Shown here: piece after piece, positions 1 to 10,163 of the stretch | Position numbering within the stretch: position 1 is the first letter of the stretch | How the letters are laid out: each line of letters begins with the position of its first letter | Source: Kofleriaceae bacterium | GTDB lineage: Bacteria > Myxococcota_A > Polyangia > Haliangiales > Haliangiaceae | Assembly: GCA_013368795.1 (NCBI GenBank) | Contig: JABFXX010000391.1 | Location: 1-36,897, forward strand | DNA: 36,897 nt | Direction: 5' to 3' | Program-made: the position numbers and the translations under genes | Notes under the pieces: model-generated | What the model saw: the letters and a program-made list of their open reading frames with translations, nothing else | Told to the model about the DNA's origin: nothing | Database searches by the model: none

Positions 1-1128
1 CGGCTGTTGGCCTGACGGCTGCTGTTGACCTTGCGAGAGCGGCGTCACGATCGGGACGCCGGTGACGTCCTTCGGCAGCGGCTCCTCGCCGCTGAAGCGG
101 TGGACATCGCGCAGCGACCGGATGAACTCGACCAGCGCGGCGACCTCGGGAGCGCTCACCACGCCCTGGTAGCTCGGCATCACGTTCTTGAAGCCCGCGT
201 GGATCTGCGCGCCGGGATCCATCATCGACGCCGTCAGGTAGGCGTCGTCGGCGACAATGGAATGCCCGTCTTCGAGCGAGATCCGTGCTCCATAGAGGCC
301 CGCAAACGTCGGACCGATGTGCGGTGTGCCGTCGGGCGTGTGGCAGCGGAAACAGCCGCGCTCCGCCGCAACGCGCTCGCCGACACGCGCGAGGATCACC
401 GGCGGCCCCTTGCCCTCCGGCTGTGGCTGCAACGAGACGTCCGCGGTCGCGATCACCGCGGGCTCGATGCCCGACATCTGCCGCTCGTAGTCGGCATCGG
501 AGAGCGCGACGACCTCGGCTCGCATCAAGGAGTGGTCGATGCCGCAGTACTCGGTGCAGTACACCGGATACCGTCCCGGGTGTTTCACCTCGAACCAGAG
601 CGTCGTCGAGCGGCCGGGGACGACGTCTTGCTTCACGCGAAATGCGGGCACGAAGAAGCTGTGGATCACGTCGCGCGACGTCATGACGAGCTTCACGGGC
701 CGACCCACTGGCACGTAGATCACGCCGTTCGAGCCGCCTCCGTTGGGATAGGCAAAGCTCCACATCCACTGCTTGCCGGTGACGTAGACCGTTGTCGCGT
801 TCGGAGGCGGCGCGGCCAGGTACACGTACTGGCGGAAGCCGATCACCCAGAAGAACACGAACAGCGCGAGCAGGCCGCCGAAGCCAAACAGCTCGAACCT
901 CAGCGACAGCTCCTTGCGCACGGGCCGCACGTCGACGTCGTGCTCGGCACTCTCGCCGCGCTCGGGGCGCGCGCGATACTTCACGATCCAGTACAGCGTG
1001 ACCAGTGCAACGCCGGCGGCGCCGAGCATCGTGACCGAGATGACGAGGAAGTGAAGCGCGTCGATCCGGGAGGCGACCGTGGACGCCTGTTCCGGCAGAA
1101 ACAGCAGAATGCGCATCATCTCGTTCAC
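1..1128 (-). CDS. coxB: Cytochrome c oxidase subunit II with fused cytochrome c domain (partial, C-terminus cut by window edge)
   Basis: Subunit II of an aa3-type cytochrome c oxidase takes electrons from cytochrome c through its binuclear CuA centre. Reading the minus strand gives 376 residues with no stop before the edge. There are two membrane helices (about 26-48 and 78-104), then a cupredoxin domain with the full CuA set: His156, Cys191, Cys195, His199 and Met202. A cytochrome c domain follows, with heme motif CFRCH (259-263) and a probable Met317 ligand, as in caa3-type oxidases. I chose the GTG at 1128 because AGGAGG lies five bases upstream and GTGA overlaps the SCO1 stop codon; ATGs at 1119 and 1116 are alternatives. 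It follows the Act complex and SCO1, so its electron donor is probably the Act complex, directly or through a small cytochrome c. Confidence 0.93.
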   Translation of the reverse strand, partial: MNEMMRILLFLPEQASTVASRIDALHFLVISVTMLGAAGVALVTLYWIVKYRARPERGESAEHDVDVRPVRKELSLRFELFGFGGLLALFVFFWVIGFRQYVYLAAPPPNATTVYVTGKQWMWSFAYPNGGGSNGVIYVPVGRPVKLVMTSRDVIHSFFVPAFRVKQDVVPGRSTTLWFEVKHPGRYPVYCTEYCGIDHSLMRAEVVALSDADYERQMSGIEPAVIATADVSLQPQPEGKGPPVILARVGERVAAERGCFRCHTPDGTPHIGPTFAGLYGARISLEDGHSIVADDAYLTASMMDPGAQIHAGFKNVMPSYQGVVSAPEVAALVEFIRSLRDVHRFSGEEPLPKDVTGVPIVTPLSQGQQQPSGQQP

Positions 1129-1922
1129 GAGGACCTCCTGCGCCGCCGCTCCCACACGAACAGGAGGGCGACCGTCGAGCCGAGCGCGAGCATCACGATC
1201 GTGCCGCCGATCCGCAGGTAGGTCTCGATCAGCTCGCGATGCGCGCGCAGCGCCGGGTCGAAGCGGAAGCAATCGAGGACCGTCGCTGCGACGTGGCCGG
1301 ACAGCACGTCGCCGGCAGCCGCGGAACGCAATGCGGCGGCAAGCTCGACGGGGGCGAACTGCACGCCGTGCAGGTAGCGCGAGATCCTGCCGTCGGGCGT
1401 GAGCACGAAGATCACCGCGGGGTGCGCGATCTGCTCGGTGCGGGCGTCGACCTTGTAGCGAAAGCCGAGGCTGTCGGCGAGCGTGCGGATGGCGTGCTCG
1501 GCTCCGACGAGATACACGAAGCTCTCAGCGCCACGGTCGAGGCGCGACACGATCTCGCGCCTGCGCGCGTCCGCATCGGCGGTGGTCTCGTTGGGGTCGA
1601 TGCTGACAAGCACCACGCGATAGTCGCGACCGAGCTGGAGCGGCAATTCGCGTACCGCGTCGATCACGCCGCGCAGTACGAGGCTGCACAGCGTCTTGCA
1701 GCGCACGTACGTCAGCACGAACACGACGGGACGGCCGTCTCCGAACAGCGTCGACAGGGCAATCCGCCGCCCCGACGTGTCGGTGAACCCGAGGCGAAGC
1801 GGGATGGACGCGCCGACGTGCTCGTCCACGCCGACGCCTTGCAGCTGTGCGGGTCGCGGCGGCTCCGCGCGCGCCGCCCTACCGAGCGCGAGCGCGAGGA
1901 CGAGGATCGCGATGCGCGTCAC
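1125..1922 (-). CDS. SCO1/SenC family copper chaperone for CuA assembly
   Basis: SCO proteins have a thioredoxin fold and deliver copper to the CuA site of oxidase subunit II, the next gene here. The 265-residue product has an N-terminal signal sequence (1-19). It has the copper-binding Cys pair CKTLC (Cys75, Cys79) after a VLTYVRC strand, and a His at 167 in the expected place before a VIFVLTPDG strand. A C-terminal membrane helix (about 238-257) ends in an Arg-rich tail. A C-terminal anchor is less common than the N-terminal anchor of classical SCO1, but it occurs in SCO proteins of Act-cox operons. The stop overlaps the coxB start, so the two are probably translationally coupled. Confidence 0.9.
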   Translation of the reverse strand: MTRIAILVLALALGRAARAEPPRPAQLQGVGVDEHVGASIPLRLGFTDTSGRRIALSTLFGDGRPVVFVLTYVRCKTLCSLVLRGVIDAVRELPLQLGRDYRVVLVSIDPNETTADADARRREIVSRLDRGAESFVYLVGAEHAIRTLADSLGFRYKVDARTEQIAHPAVIFVLTPDGRISRYLHGVQFAPVELAAALRSAAAGDVLSGHVAATVLDCFRFDPALRAHRELIETYLRIGGTIVMLALGSTVALLFVWERRRRRSS

Positions 1923-2278
1923 TTCGTGCCTCCGTGCTGCTTCTGCAGCAGCAGCTGGTAGGCGACCTCGACAGGCACGCGGACGGTCCCCTTATCGCGA
2001 TCGATCCAGCTGTACTGCGATAGCAGCTGCTCGGCGCGCTGGTTTGCCTCGAGACCCTGTGCCTCGACGGTGAACGGGCGCGTCTCCATCTCGCTCACGT
2101 CCTGGGGGATCTCCGGGCCCGCGGCCGCTCGATAGGGGGAGCGACCGCGCGTGCCGCATGACGCGATGCCGGTGGCCGCGAGACAGCACGCGGCAATGGC
2201 GACGATCACGCCGAGCCCGATGGCCGACACGTTGCGAACCGGGACGACGTCCGGCTCTTGTGGCGGGTGGGTCATCAT
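1919..2278 (-). CDS. Small single-pass membrane protein of the Act-cox operon, function unknown
   Basis: A 119-residue protein that I cannot assign to a named family. It has a short N-terminal tail, one membrane helix (about 18-40, rich in Ala, Ile and Cys), and a periplasmic part. The end of that part, with a YSWIDRDKGTVRVPVE stretch followed by Leu-rich helix, resembles small conserved proteins found between actF and the cox genes in other operons, as far as I recall. Its ATG overlaps the actF stop (ATGA at 2275-2278) and its own stop overlaps the SCO1 start. It is therefore part of the same translation unit. A structural or assembly role in the complex III/IV supercomplex is a guess from position. 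Confidence 0.75.
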   Translation of the reverse strand: MMTHPPQEPDVVPVRNVSAIGLGVIVAIAACCLAATGIASCGTRGRSPYRAAAGPEIPQDVSEMETRPFTVEAQGLEANQRAEQLLSQYSWIDRDKGTVRVPVEVAYQLLLQKQHGGTK

Positions 2279-3495
2279 AGCGGGCTCCGGTAGACCGCCC
2301 CGAAGGGCAGGAACGGATCGCGCTCGGCGATGATCGGCACGCGGTGTTGCCGCCACGCGGCGACCGCGATGCAGGTCCCGACGACGGCCGCGAGTGCGCC
2401 GAGGTCGAGCCAGTGAAACACCATCTCGCCCTGGACGTGCGACGGGATGACCTGCCAGTAGATGTCGAACAGGTGCATCGCGAGCAACCAGCCGCCGGTG
2501 ATCGCCATCGCGCGCGGCCGGAACTTGAGGCCCTTCGGCATCAAGACCAGGAACGGCAGCACGAACTGGCCGATGATCAGGATCCACACGAACACGCGCC
2601 ACGCGCCGTCGACGCGCGCGAGATAGAACGTGACCTCCTCCGGCTTGTTCGCGATGCGGATCAGCATCAGCTGGAAGTACGCGACGTAGCCCCAGAACAC
2701 GACGAACGCGAACTGCATGCGTCCGAGCGCGTGGAAGTGGTTCTGCGTGAGCACGGTCGTGCCCTGATGCGCCCACACGCGCTCGGTCAGCACCGTCACC
2801 GCCCCGATCGCCGCGAGGAAGCCGCCGCCGAACAAGATGACCGGGTACATGGTCGAGGACCAGAGCCCGTTCAGTGACATCATCCAGTCGATGATGGCGA
2901 ACGAGAACGCGAGGCCGACGAGCGGCAGCATCGCGCTCGAGAATTTGCGCTCGCGGCGCAGGGCCTCGACCGGTTCGATGTCACTCGCGACGGCTTCGTG
3001 ATCGCGGCGGAGAGACCATCGCCTGAGTAGCTCTCCCGCGACGAGCAGCACGCCGAGGTACACGAATCCGCGGATCGCAAAGCCGGTGGTGTTGAGGTAG
3101 GAGCTGCGATGCTCGTACACCGCGAGCTCGTGCGGCGGCGTGCCCGCAGGCGGCGTGTGCCACGGATAGAGCCACTTCAGGCCGAACAGGATCGGCACGA
3201 ACAGCACGACCAGCGCAGGCATCGGCAGCATCACCGCTTCCATCGTGCGGCGCACGACGGACATCCAGCGCGCGTTCGCCGCGTACGAGATCAAGAGCAG
3301 GATCAGGCCGCCGGCGCAGGTCGTGAACGCGAACGTGAACGCCATCAGGTACGACAGCCACGTGCGACCTGGATCGACCGCAAGCCCGATCGCGAGCAGC
3401 ACGAACCCGATCAGCGCGACGATGGACCAGCCGACCAGCATGCGGCGGCCGCGGAACTCCGGCGCGTGCAGCTCGGTGAGTGGCGTTGCGATCAC
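2275..3495 (-). CDS. actF: Alternative complex III integral membrane subunit ActF
   Basis: ActF is one of two NrfD-like membrane subunits of the quinol:cytochrome c oxidoreductase (alternative complex III), which replaces the bc1 complex. The product is about 406 residues with roughly ten hydrophobic helices, for example the WSIVALIGFVLLAIGL helix near the N-terminus and paired helices around AFSFAIIDWMMSL and FAFVVFWGYVAYF. I chose the GTG at 3495 rather than the upstream ATG because it forms a GTGA overlap with the actE stop, as at the neighbouring junctions. The longer version would add an Ala/Arg-rich stretch that overlaps actE in another frame. Confidence 0.9.
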   Translation of the reverse strand: MIATPLTELHAPEFRGRRMLVGWSIVALIGFVLLAIGLAVDPGRTWLSYLMAFTFAFTTCAGGLILLLISYAANARWMSVVRRTMEAVMLPMPALVVLFVPILFGLKWLYPWHTPPAGTPPHELAVYEHRSSYLNTTGFAIRGFVYLGVLLVAGELLRRWSLRRDHEAVASDIEPVEALRRERKFSSAMLPLVGLAFSFAIIDWMMSLNGLWSSTMYPVILFGGGFLAAIGAVTVLTERVWAHQGTTVLTQNHFHALGRMQFAFVVFWGYVAYFQLMLIRIANKPEEVTFYLARVDGAWRVFVWILIIGQFVLPFLVLMPKGLKFRPRAMAITGGWLLAMHLFDIYWQVIPSHVQGEMVFHWLDLGALAAVVGTCIAVAAWRQHRVPIIAERDPFLPFGAVYRSPL

Positions 3496-4058
3496 TTCAG
3501 CCACTTCTGCGCCTCCTGCTGGATCGGTTGCGGAAGCTCGCGCAGTACGACGTTCTGCGAGAGCTGGAGTGCCTGGAGGTACGCGACGATCGCCCACCGG
3601 TCCCGGACGGGCAGCTCGGACGCGTACGAGCGCATGAGCCCGAAGCCCTCGCTGATCGCGGTGAACACGCGGCCCGGCGGATAGGTCGTATACGGTGGCC
3701 CGATCAGGTTCGGCGGCTTGCGCAGCGTCATGTTCTCGGCGACCTGCGAGATGCCGTTACCGAGCCGGCCGTGGCATGCGGCGCAGTAGATGTCGAAGCG
3801 GTTGCGGCCGCGCGCGAGCACTGCCGTATCGAGCTCGATCGGGATGGTCTGGACGAAGCCGTCCGGGCCGCTGCGGCCGGCACCGAGCGACGCCTCTTCC
3901 CCATCGCGCCCGACCGTGCCGGGGGGCGGCATCATCATGATCGTGCCCTCGGGGCAGATCGAGCACGCCTCGTACGAGGTGAAGTGCGGCTGATCGACCA
4001 TGCGCTGCAGATCGGCGTCACACGCCGCGACGCATGCGACGAGGAGCAAGAGCCTCAC
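3492..4058 (-). CDS. actE: Alternative complex III monoheme cytochrome c lipoprotein ActE
   Basis: ActE is the peripheral cytochrome c of the Act complex and passes electrons towards the oxidase. The 188-residue protein begins with a lipoprotein signal whose lipobox is VAAC (Cys13). It has one heme c motif, CAACH (92-96), with Met142 in GLMRSYA as the likely sixth ligand. A Cys pair at 32 and 35 before the heme domain is not a heme motif. The GTG start at 4058 overlaps the actD stop (GTGA). A longer frame runs upstream but would remove the signal peptide from the N-terminus. Confidence 0.9.
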   Translation of the reverse strand: MRLLLLVACVAACDADLQRMVDQPHFTSYEACSICPEGTIMMMPPPGTVGRDGEEASLGAGRSGPDGFVQTIPIELDTAVLARGRNRFDIYCAACHGRLGNGISQVAENMTLRKPPNLIGPPYTTYPPGRVFTAISEGFGLMRSYASELPVRDRWAIVAYLQALQLSQNVVLRELPQPIQQEAQKWLK

Positions 4059-4585
4059 GGGTACGCCTCCGGCACCTCGACGCGGGTCGCGCCCGCCTCG
4101 GTGAGAAGCTTCCGCGTGTCCTCGTCGCGATACGCGGGATCTGAGGTCCGGATCTCGAGCCAGAAGCTGTCTCGGGTTGCAGACACGAAACCGGGCGTGT
4201 TCTGCACCTCGTCGTTGAGGCGGAAGAGTCGACCGAGCACGAGCGGGCCGAAGAACGAGGCGAACCCGGAGAACAGGATTCCCATCTCGAACGTGATGAT
4301 GATGAACGCGAGCGGAAAGTGCGGCGGTCTGCTGCCGACGACGAGCGGGTACAGGTAGCCGACGAGGTACCACTGCAACAGATACGCGCCGACCGCCGCG
4401 CTACCGCCGACCAAGAAGATCGCCCACGGCAGCCGAGACGGCCGACGGCCGAGCGCGGCCTCGACCTCGTGCGACGGGAACGGCATGTAGGCCTCGAGCT
4501 TGGCGAAGCCATCCCGACGGAGCCGCTCGATCGCGGACACGATCGCGTCCTCGTTCGGAAACTCGGCGAGGATCCGATCAGGCAT
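4055..4585 (-). CDS. actD: Alternative complex III membrane subunit ActD (DUF3341)
   Basis: A 176-residue DUF3341 protein. It has a soluble N-terminal alpha/beta part that starts with a sequence typical of the family ([21 protein letters not shown]), then two membrane helices (about 53-82 and 92-118) and a soluble tail containing [17 protein letters not shown]. In known Act structures ActD packs against ActC and ActB at the cytoplasmic face and is thought to be structural. Its ATG lies inside the last codons of actC (8-base overlap) and its stop overlaps actE. Confidence 0.9.
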   Translation of the reverse strand: MPDRILAEFPNEDAIVSAIERLRRDGFAKLEAYMPFPSHEVEAALGRRPSRLPWAIFLVGGSAAVGAYLLQWYLVGYLYPLVVGSRPPHFPLAFIIITFEMGILFSGFASFFGPLVLGRLFRLNDEVQNTPGFVSATRDSFWLEIRTSDPAYRDEDTRKLLTEAGATRVEVPEAYP

Positions 4586-5942
4586 GGTTGGCCTTCCGCT
4601 CGGCGTGCTCGAGCGAGTGCTTGTACTCGCGTACCTCGAACGTCGCGATGATCGGCACGAACCGCAGGAACAGCATGAACAGGAACGTGAAGAACCCGAT
4701 CGTGCCGAGCAGGATGCCGATGTCGACCCACGTCGGCGCGTAGGAGGCCCACATCGACGGCAGGTACTCGCGCTCGAGGCTCTGCACGATGATCATGAAG
4801 CGTTCGCCCCACATGCCCAGATTGATGAGCAGTGACATCACGAACAGGATCGGGATGGAGCGGCGCACGCGCCCCGACCAGAACAGCTGGGGCACCAGCA
4901 CGTTGCAGGTCATCGTGATCCAGAACATCGTGTGCCCCGGACCCGTCGGGCGCGCGACGAAGCTCTGGTAGAAGTCGGGCGCATCGCCCGAGTACCAGGC
5001 CATGAACCACTCGAGGATGTAGCCGAGCAGAACGATCAGCCCGGTGGTCAGCGTCAGCTTCGCGCAGTTCTCGAGATGCTTCGGCGTGATGTACGCCTCG
5101 AGCTTGAAGATCTTGCGTACCGGGATGACCAGCGTCAGCACCATCGCGAAGCCGCTGAAGATCGCGCCGGCGACGAAGTAGGGCGGGAAGATCGTCGAGT
5201 GCCAGCCGGGCACGAGCGAGATCGCGAAGTCGCTCGACACGACGCTGTGGACGGACAGCACGAGCGGGGTCGCGATGCCGGCGAGCACGAGGTACGCGGC
5301 CTTGTAGTGCCGCCAGGTGTTTGCCTTGCCGTTCCAGCCGAACGCGAAGATGCCGTAGATGGCACGGCGGAACCGCGTCGGCGCACGATCGCGCAGCGAG
5401 GCGAAATCGGGGACCAGCCCGAGATACCAGAACAGCAGCGACACCGTGAAGTAGGTCGTGACCGCGGCCGCGTCCCACGGCAGCGCGCTCTTCACCTGCG
5501 GCCAGACCTCCATCTGCGACGGATACGGGAACAGCCAGTACGCGAACCACGGCCGCCCGAGGTGCAGCGCCGGGAACATCGCGGCTTGCAGCACGGCGAA
5601 TAGCGTCATCGCCTCGGCGAACCGGTTGATCGACGTCCGCCACGGTTGCTCGAACAGGTAGAGGATCGCCGAGATGAACGTGCCGGCATGGCCGATACCG
5701 ATCCACCAGACGAAGTTGATGATGCCGAACGCCCACGCGACGGGGATCATGTTTCCCCAGAGGCCGATGCCGGTGATGAGCGTGTACGTGATCAGCGCGA
5801 ACAACAGGATCGAGAGCGCGCCCGTGATCGTGAATGCGAGCCGCCAACCGGGACCACCCTTGATCCAGGTCGTGCCGAGCAGCTTGTCGCCGAGCTCGGT
5901 ATCGGTGGGGCGTCCGATCAGGAGTGCGTCACGCTCACTCAT
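4578..5942 (-). CDS. actC: Alternative complex III NrfD-like quinol-oxidising membrane subunit ActC
   Basis: A polysulfide-reductase NrfD family protein of 454 residues with about ten membrane helices, expected to carry the menaquinol/quinol oxidation site next to the iron-sulfur clusters of ActB. Recognisable stretches include [21 protein letters not shown], the [11 protein letters not shown] segment and [13 protein letters not shown], all typical of ActC. I chose the ATG at 5942 (MSERDALL) because it overlaps the end of actB; the open frame extends about 30 codons further but those residues are Arg/Ser-rich read-through of actB. It sits between actB and actD, the usual order. Confidence 0.93.
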   Translation of the reverse strand: MSERDALLIGRPTDTELGDKLLGTTWIKGGPGWRLAFTITGALSILLFALITYTLITGIGLWGNMIPVAWAFGIINFVWWIGIGHAGTFISAILYLFEQPWRTSINRFAEAMTLFAVLQAAMFPALHLGRPWFAYWLFPYPSQMEVWPQVKSALPWDAAAVTTYFTVSLLFWYLGLVPDFASLRDRAPTRFRRAIYGIFAFGWNGKANTWRHYKAAYLVLAGIATPLVLSVHSVVSSDFAISLVPGWHSTIFPPYFVAGAIFSGFAMVLTLVIPVRKIFKLEAYITPKHLENCAKLTLTTGLIVLLGYILEWFMAWYSGDAPDFYQSFVARPTGPGHTMFWITMTCNVLVPQLFWSGRVRRSIPILFVMSLLINLGMWGERFMIIVQSLEREYLPSMWASYAPTWVDIGILLGTIGFFTFLFMLFLRFVPIIATFEVREYKHSLEHAERKANHA

Positions 5943-8778
5943 TGCCACCCTGTCCTGACTTCGGGTTCGTGATCTTCGCGAGGTACATCGTGCGAGGTCG
6001 CGTACCGAGGTCGTGCAGAACCGCGTACGCACGCGGTTGCTTGCGCAGCGTCACGACCTCCGTCTCCGTGTGACTGAGGAGACCGAACTTGATCGCGCCC
6101 GTCGGACACGCTTGCGCGCACGCGGTCACGACCTCGTTCGGCCGGATCTCGCGGTCGGTCTTCCGCGCCTCGATATCGGCGCTACGGATGCGTTGCACGC
6201 AGTACGTGCACTTCTCCATCACGCCGCGAGCGCGAACGGTCACGTTCGGGTTGCGCTGCAGCTGCAGCGACTTCGGGGTGTCCTTCGTGTAGTGGAACCA
6301 GTTGAACCGGCGAACCTTGTACGGGCAGTTGTTCGAGCAGAACCGCGTGCCGATGCAGCGGTTGTAGACCATCTCGTTCAGGCCATCCGGGCTGTGCTGG
6401 GTCGCGTAGGTCGGGCACACGTACTCGCACGGCGCGTTCTCGCAGTGCTGGCACGCCATCGGCTGGTGCACGACTTCGACGTTGTCGTCGTGCACCTCGC
6501 GATACGTGTCGATGCGCAGCCAGTGCATCTCGCGGTTGTCCCTGACGCCGCTCGGGCCGACGCTCGGGATGTTGTTCTCGGCCTGACACGCGACGACACA
6601 CGAGCTGCAACCGGTGCAGATCGACGTATCGATCGTCATGCCCCACGCTGGATGCTCCTCGAAGAAGGTGGGCAGCATGGTCTTCTGCGGCCCGCGCAGC
6701 GTCTCGGTGAAGTTCGGGTGGGCCTTGTAGAACGCCTGGGTCACGACCGGCGCGATGTCACGCTCGTGCTGGCTGAAGTGTTCCTGGGTGAGCGCGAGCT
6801 CGTGGTGCTTGCTTGTCTTCTCGACGGTGACGCCCGATGCGAAGCCTGCGCCGGGCGGCCGCAGCGGATAGGCATCGACGCCGATTCCTTCGCCGGCGGG
6901 GCCGACCACCTTGCGGCCATAGCCGAGCTCGACGGTCGCGCAGTCGTCCGCATGTCCAGGCATGACGAAGACCGGCAGCTCGACGGCACGCTCGCCGATC
7001 CGCAGCCGCACGACCTGCTGTTGCTCGACACCGAGCTTCTTGGCGGTCGCAGGCGAGAGGATCGCCGCGTTGCCCCATGTCATCTTCTCGAGCGGCGACG
7101 GGAGCTCCTGCAGCCAGGCGTTGTTCGCGAACCGGCCGTCGTAGATCGCGACAGAGGGCTCGAGCTCGAGCTCGAAGCCACCGGCCGGCGGCTTCACCTC
7201 GTTCGTCGCGCCGGACGCGACCTGCGCCTGTTGTGGCGGGAACGCCGTGTCGGGCACGACGCCTCGTTGCAGCACGCGCGCCCAGCCTTGGCCGGCCTTC
7301 GCGTAGCGCTCGCGCAACATGTCGTGCGCCGACGGGAACGCATTGCCGGCAAACGCGGCGAGCAGATCGGGAAGGCCGATGCTGTCGTGCATCGGACGTA
7401 TCACCGGCTGGATCACCGACACCGTGCCGTCGTAGGCGCGCGCGTCGGACCACGACTCCATGTAGTGCGAGAGCGGGACGAACGTCGTGCAGTGGCGAGC
7501 GGTCTCGTTGCCCGCGAGCGCGACGCAGAAACTCTCGGGCACGCCGTCGAGCAGCTTTGCGAACTCGAGCTCGGGCGGTGCGGTGTAGACCGGGTTGGCC
7601 GCGACGATCACGAGCGTGCGCACGGTCCCGCCACGCATCGCCGCGGCGAGCTCCTGGATGCCATCACCGAGCGGATCGATGATCGCCGGCTCCGTGTAGT
7701 CGACCGGCGCGCCGAGCGCTGCGTTGATCGCGTGGCCGAGCGCGTGCACCGCGGCCGGCTGCCGATCTCCGACGACGACGAGCGCGCGCCCGCGCTTCGC
7801 CTGCAGATCCGCGGCCGCCGCGGCGACCCACCGGCGTTGCGCGGCCGACAGGGCTGCTTCGGATGGATGACCTCCGCCACGTACCGCCGCGAGCAACGAC
7901 GCGGCGAGCACGCCGATCTCCGAGGCGCGCGCGGCGAGTCGATGGTCGGCGAGGCTGCCGGTCGGGCTGATGCGCGGCTCGGCGATGTAGAGTCGAGACA
8001 TGTCGCGCAGCGGCCAGGTCGGTCGGCGCCGGTTCGCGAAGTCACGCGCCCAGCGCACCGAGTTCGGCATCGCTGCCGTGAAGTCTGCGTCGAGTGACAC
8101 GACGACATCGGCGCGATCGAAGTGATACTGCGCCTCGAGCGGGCGGCCGAACGCGGTGCGCGCGCCCTCGTAGACCTGCCTGCGTTCGAACGGGGCGTAG
8201 AACGCGAACCGCGCCTGGCGATGACGTGCCCGAACACGTCCGATCAGGTCGGCGACGAGCGGCGAGCTCTGCGGCTCGAGCAGAAACCACAGGCCGGGAC
8301 TCGGCGGCCGATCTGCGATCTCGTGGATCAGCTTCTCCAGCGAGAGCGGGAGAGTCCCGCGCTCCGGGGCTTTGGGACGGTTCGGGTCGTAGAGCTCGAG
8401 AATGGAGGCCTGGTGATATGCCGTCGTCGCACCGAGGCTCGCGGGATGATCGGGGTTGCCCTCGACCTTGGTCGGACGCGCCTCGTACGTGGTCACGACC
8501 AGGCCGGTCGCGAATCCGTCGAGCGCCATCGCGGTCGCGTACTCGCGCGGCACGCCAGGTACGAGCTCGGGAGGCTGCTCGACGCGCGGCATGATCCGCT
8601 CGGTCGGCTCTTTCATGCAGCCGCCGAGCGCGCCGGTCGCGAGCGCTGCACCGGCCCCGAGGAGCTTCAGCAGCTCGCGGCGATCGAGCTCGCTCGGCGG
8701 TTCGTCGACGCCGGCCGCAAACTCGGGCTCGTCGCCCGGCAGGACATGCAGGCGGTGATGATCGTTTGTGCGGCTCAT
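5935..8778 (-). CDS. actB: Alternative complex III molybdopterin-like and iron-sulfur subunit ActB
   Basis: A 947-residue fusion of a molybdopterin-oxidoreductase-like domain (about 60-690, no cofactor expected in this family) with a ferredoxin-like domain. The ferredoxin part holds four Cys clusters, including [25 protein letters not shown] and a later CTYC...CAQACP set, matching the usual three 4Fe-4S plus one 3Fe-4S. The N-terminus has a twin-arginine motif ([12 protein letters not shown]) followed by a lipobox-like LGGC, so Tat export and lipid anchoring are likely. The ATG at 8778 overlaps the actA stop (ATGA). ActB carries electrons from the ActC quinol site to the hemes of ActA and ActE. 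Confidence 0.94.
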   Translation of the reverse strand: MSRTNDHHRLHVLPGDEPEFAAGVDEPPSELDRRELLKLLGAGAALATGALGGCMKEPTERIMPRVEQPPELVPGVPREYATAMALDGFATGLVVTTYEARPTKVEGNPDHPASLGATTAYHQASILELYDPNRPKAPERGTLPLSLEKLIHEIADRPPSPGLWFLLEPQSSPLVADLIGRVRARHRQARFAFYAPFERRQVYEGARTAFGRPLEAQYHFDRADVVVSLDADFTAAMPNSVRWARDFANRRRPTWPLRDMSRLYIAEPRISPTGSLADHRLAARASEIGVLAASLLAAVRGGGHPSEAALSAAQRRWVAAAAADLQAKRGRALVVVGDRQPAAVHALGHAINAALGAPVDYTEPAIIDPLGDGIQELAAAMRGGTVRTLVIVAANPVYTAPPELEFAKLLDGVPESFCVALAGNETARHCTTFVPLSHYMESWSDARAYDGTVSVIQPVIRPMHDSIGLPDLLAAFAGNAFPSAHDMLRERYAKAGQGWARVLQRGVVPDTAFPPQQAQVASGATNEVKPPAGGFELELEPSVAIYDGRFANNAWLQELPSPLEKMTWGNAAILSPATAKKLGVEQQQVVRLRIGERAVELPVFVMPGHADDCATVELGYGRKVVGPAGEGIGVDAYPLRPPGAGFASGVTVEKTSKHHELALTQEHFSQHERDIAPVVTQAFYKAHPNFTETLRGPQKTMLPTFFEEHPAWGMTIDTSICTGCSSCVVACQAENNIPSVGPSGVRDNREMHWLRIDTYREVHDDNVEVVHQPMACQHCENAPCEYVCPTYATQHSPDGLNEMVYNRCIGTRFCSNNCPYKVRRFNWFHYTKDTPKSLQLQRNPNVTVRARGVMEKCTYCVQRIRSADIEARKTDREIRPNEVVTACAQACPTGAIKFGLLSHTETEVVTLRKQPRAYAVLHDLGTRPRTMYLAKITNPKSGQGGNE

Positions 8779-9422
8779 CGGTGGCAGGCCGTGCATGTGG
8801 TGAGAGGAGTGATCGTGCGAGGCTCGGCCGGCTCTGGATTGAACAGCTCGACCGACGCCTCCCAGGCGTTACGTGGGATCGGCTCGGTCGGAGCGCGGAT
8901 CCGGCTCGCGCGCCGGTGGCAGTCCACGCACCAACCCATCGTGAGCGGCTGCACCTGCATCACATGAGCCATCTGGCTCACGTCGCCGTGACAGTTCTTG
9001 CAGTCGATGCCCTGCGTGACGTGCACCGAATGATTGAAGTAGACGAAGTCAGGAACCTCGTTGACGCGCTTCCAGTTGATCGGTTGTCCGGAGAAGTAGC
9101 TGCGACGGACCAGCTCGAGCAGCGGGCTGTGGTTCCAGACCTGCGAATGGCAGCCCATACACACCCCGGTCGTCGGCACTCCTGCGTTCGCAGAGCGTTC
9201 CGCCGAGGAGTGGCAGTAGAGACACTCGATCCCGTCGTCACGGGCGTGGTGACGATGATCGAACTGCACTGGCTGGTCCCACTGGATGAACTGGTTCGTG
9301 TTGTACGTCGTCCGCACGTAGATCATCGGGACGACGACCACGCTCGCGAGGCCCAGGACCAAGAGGACGAGACCAACCCGAAAGACGGTGTTCGACCAGC
9401 GAGGATAAAGCGGCGTGAACAC
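8775..9422 (-). CDS. actA: Alternative complex III pentaheme cytochrome c subunit ActA
   Basis: A 215-residue protein with one N-terminal membrane helix (about 13-35) and five CxxCH heme motifs in order: CLYCH, CMGCH, CKNCH, CVDCH and, at the very C-terminus, CTACH. This is the heme count and layout of ActA, which wires ActB to ActE. The start is a GTG at 9422 preceded by a GGTGGGG stretch. It is the first gene of the Act-cox operon, so the operon promoter should lie in the 200 bases upstream (9423-9624); I could not pick out convincing -35 and -10 boxes there. Confidence 0.93.
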   Translation of the reverse strand: MFTPLYPRWSNTVFRVGLVLLVLGLASVVVVPMIYVRTTYNTNQFIQWDQPVQFDHRHHARDDGIECLYCHSSAERSANAGVPTTGVCMGCHSQVWNHSPLLELVRRSYFSGQPINWKRVNEVPDFVYFNHSVHVTQGIDCKNCHGDVSQMAHVMQVQPLTMGWCVDCHRRASRIRAPTEPIPRNAWEASVELFNPEPAEPRTITPLTTCTACHR

Positions 9423-9624
9423 GGCCCCACCGGCGACGGTGCAAGCACGAGTCCACCACCCGACTGCTGATCTGATATCGCCTGGCGCCCGGAGTGGGGC
9501 GGTCGCGCGCAGGCGTTCAGATCTTGCGCGTCGTGATCAGCAAGGCGGCGTGAGTGACGTCGAACGCGCGCCGACGCACGCGGATGACCGCAAGGCCTCT
9601 CCGCTGTGCGCCGATGTCAACGAA

Positions 9625-10098
9625 TCACGGGGCGCTGCAGGGACCCCAGAGCGCCTCGAGCGCGGCCTGATCCTCGGCGTTCGGCGGGATCGTCAGGTTG
9701 CCCGGGTTCATCACGCTCGGCCGGCCGGTGATGTGCAAGAGGCCGAGCGCGTGGCCGAGCTCGTGCGCGATGACGATCGAGAGTGTTGTCTCGTCGGTGA
9801 GATCGTTGTTGATGTAGATGACGCCGGTCTTGTCATCGTAGAGGCCGTGAAACAGCGGCGCGGCGTCGTCGAAGCGGACCTCGACGGTCGCACCGGCGCG
9901 AAGGCCGATCGCCGGCACGCCGCGGTCTCGCCACAGTGACTGCGCCTTGTCGAGGCCCGCGCTCTGGACGGCGGTCGGCGTCGCGCTCACCAGCGCGATC
10001 GGCGCGCATGCATCGTGCGTGAGCTCGATGGTGTAGTCGCCGCTGTCAGCGGCACAGGCCACGAGTGGCAGGAACGCGAGATACCCCAGTACGCGCAA
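9625..10098 (-). CDS. Matrixin-like zinc metalloprotease, predicted lipoprotein
   Basis: A 157-residue protein with a lipoprotein signal (LPLVAC, Cys15) and a metzincin zinc site, HELGHALGLLH at 112-122. The Met-turn follows closely (SVMNPG). These features place it with small matrixin/M10-type peptidases, on the outside of the cell. The fold before the zinc site is short but includes the expected strand VIYINNDL. The only workable start I see is a TTG at 10098, with no clear ribosome site, so the start is uncertain. It ends just upstream of the Act operon, in the same direction but separated by about 200 bases, so probably an independent gene. Confidence 0.8.
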   Translation of the reverse strand: MRVLGYLAFLPLVACAADSGDYTIELTHDACAPIALVSATPTAVQSAGLDKAQSLWRDRGVPAIGLRAGATVEVRFDDAAPLFHGLYDDKTGVIYINNDLTDETTLSIVIAHELGHALGLLHITGRPSVMNPGNLTIPPNAEDQAALEALWGPCSAP

Positions 10099-10163
10099 GG
10101 CGCAGACGGTAGCAACCGCCTGCGGTCGTTCAATTCAAATCGTGTCGGAGAACTTCGGAACAC

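Noticed and set aside
6013-8097. A 694-residue plus-strand open frame opposite actB
   Set aside because: Arg/Asp/Val-rich low-complexity translation with no domain; antisense to a well-supported ActB.
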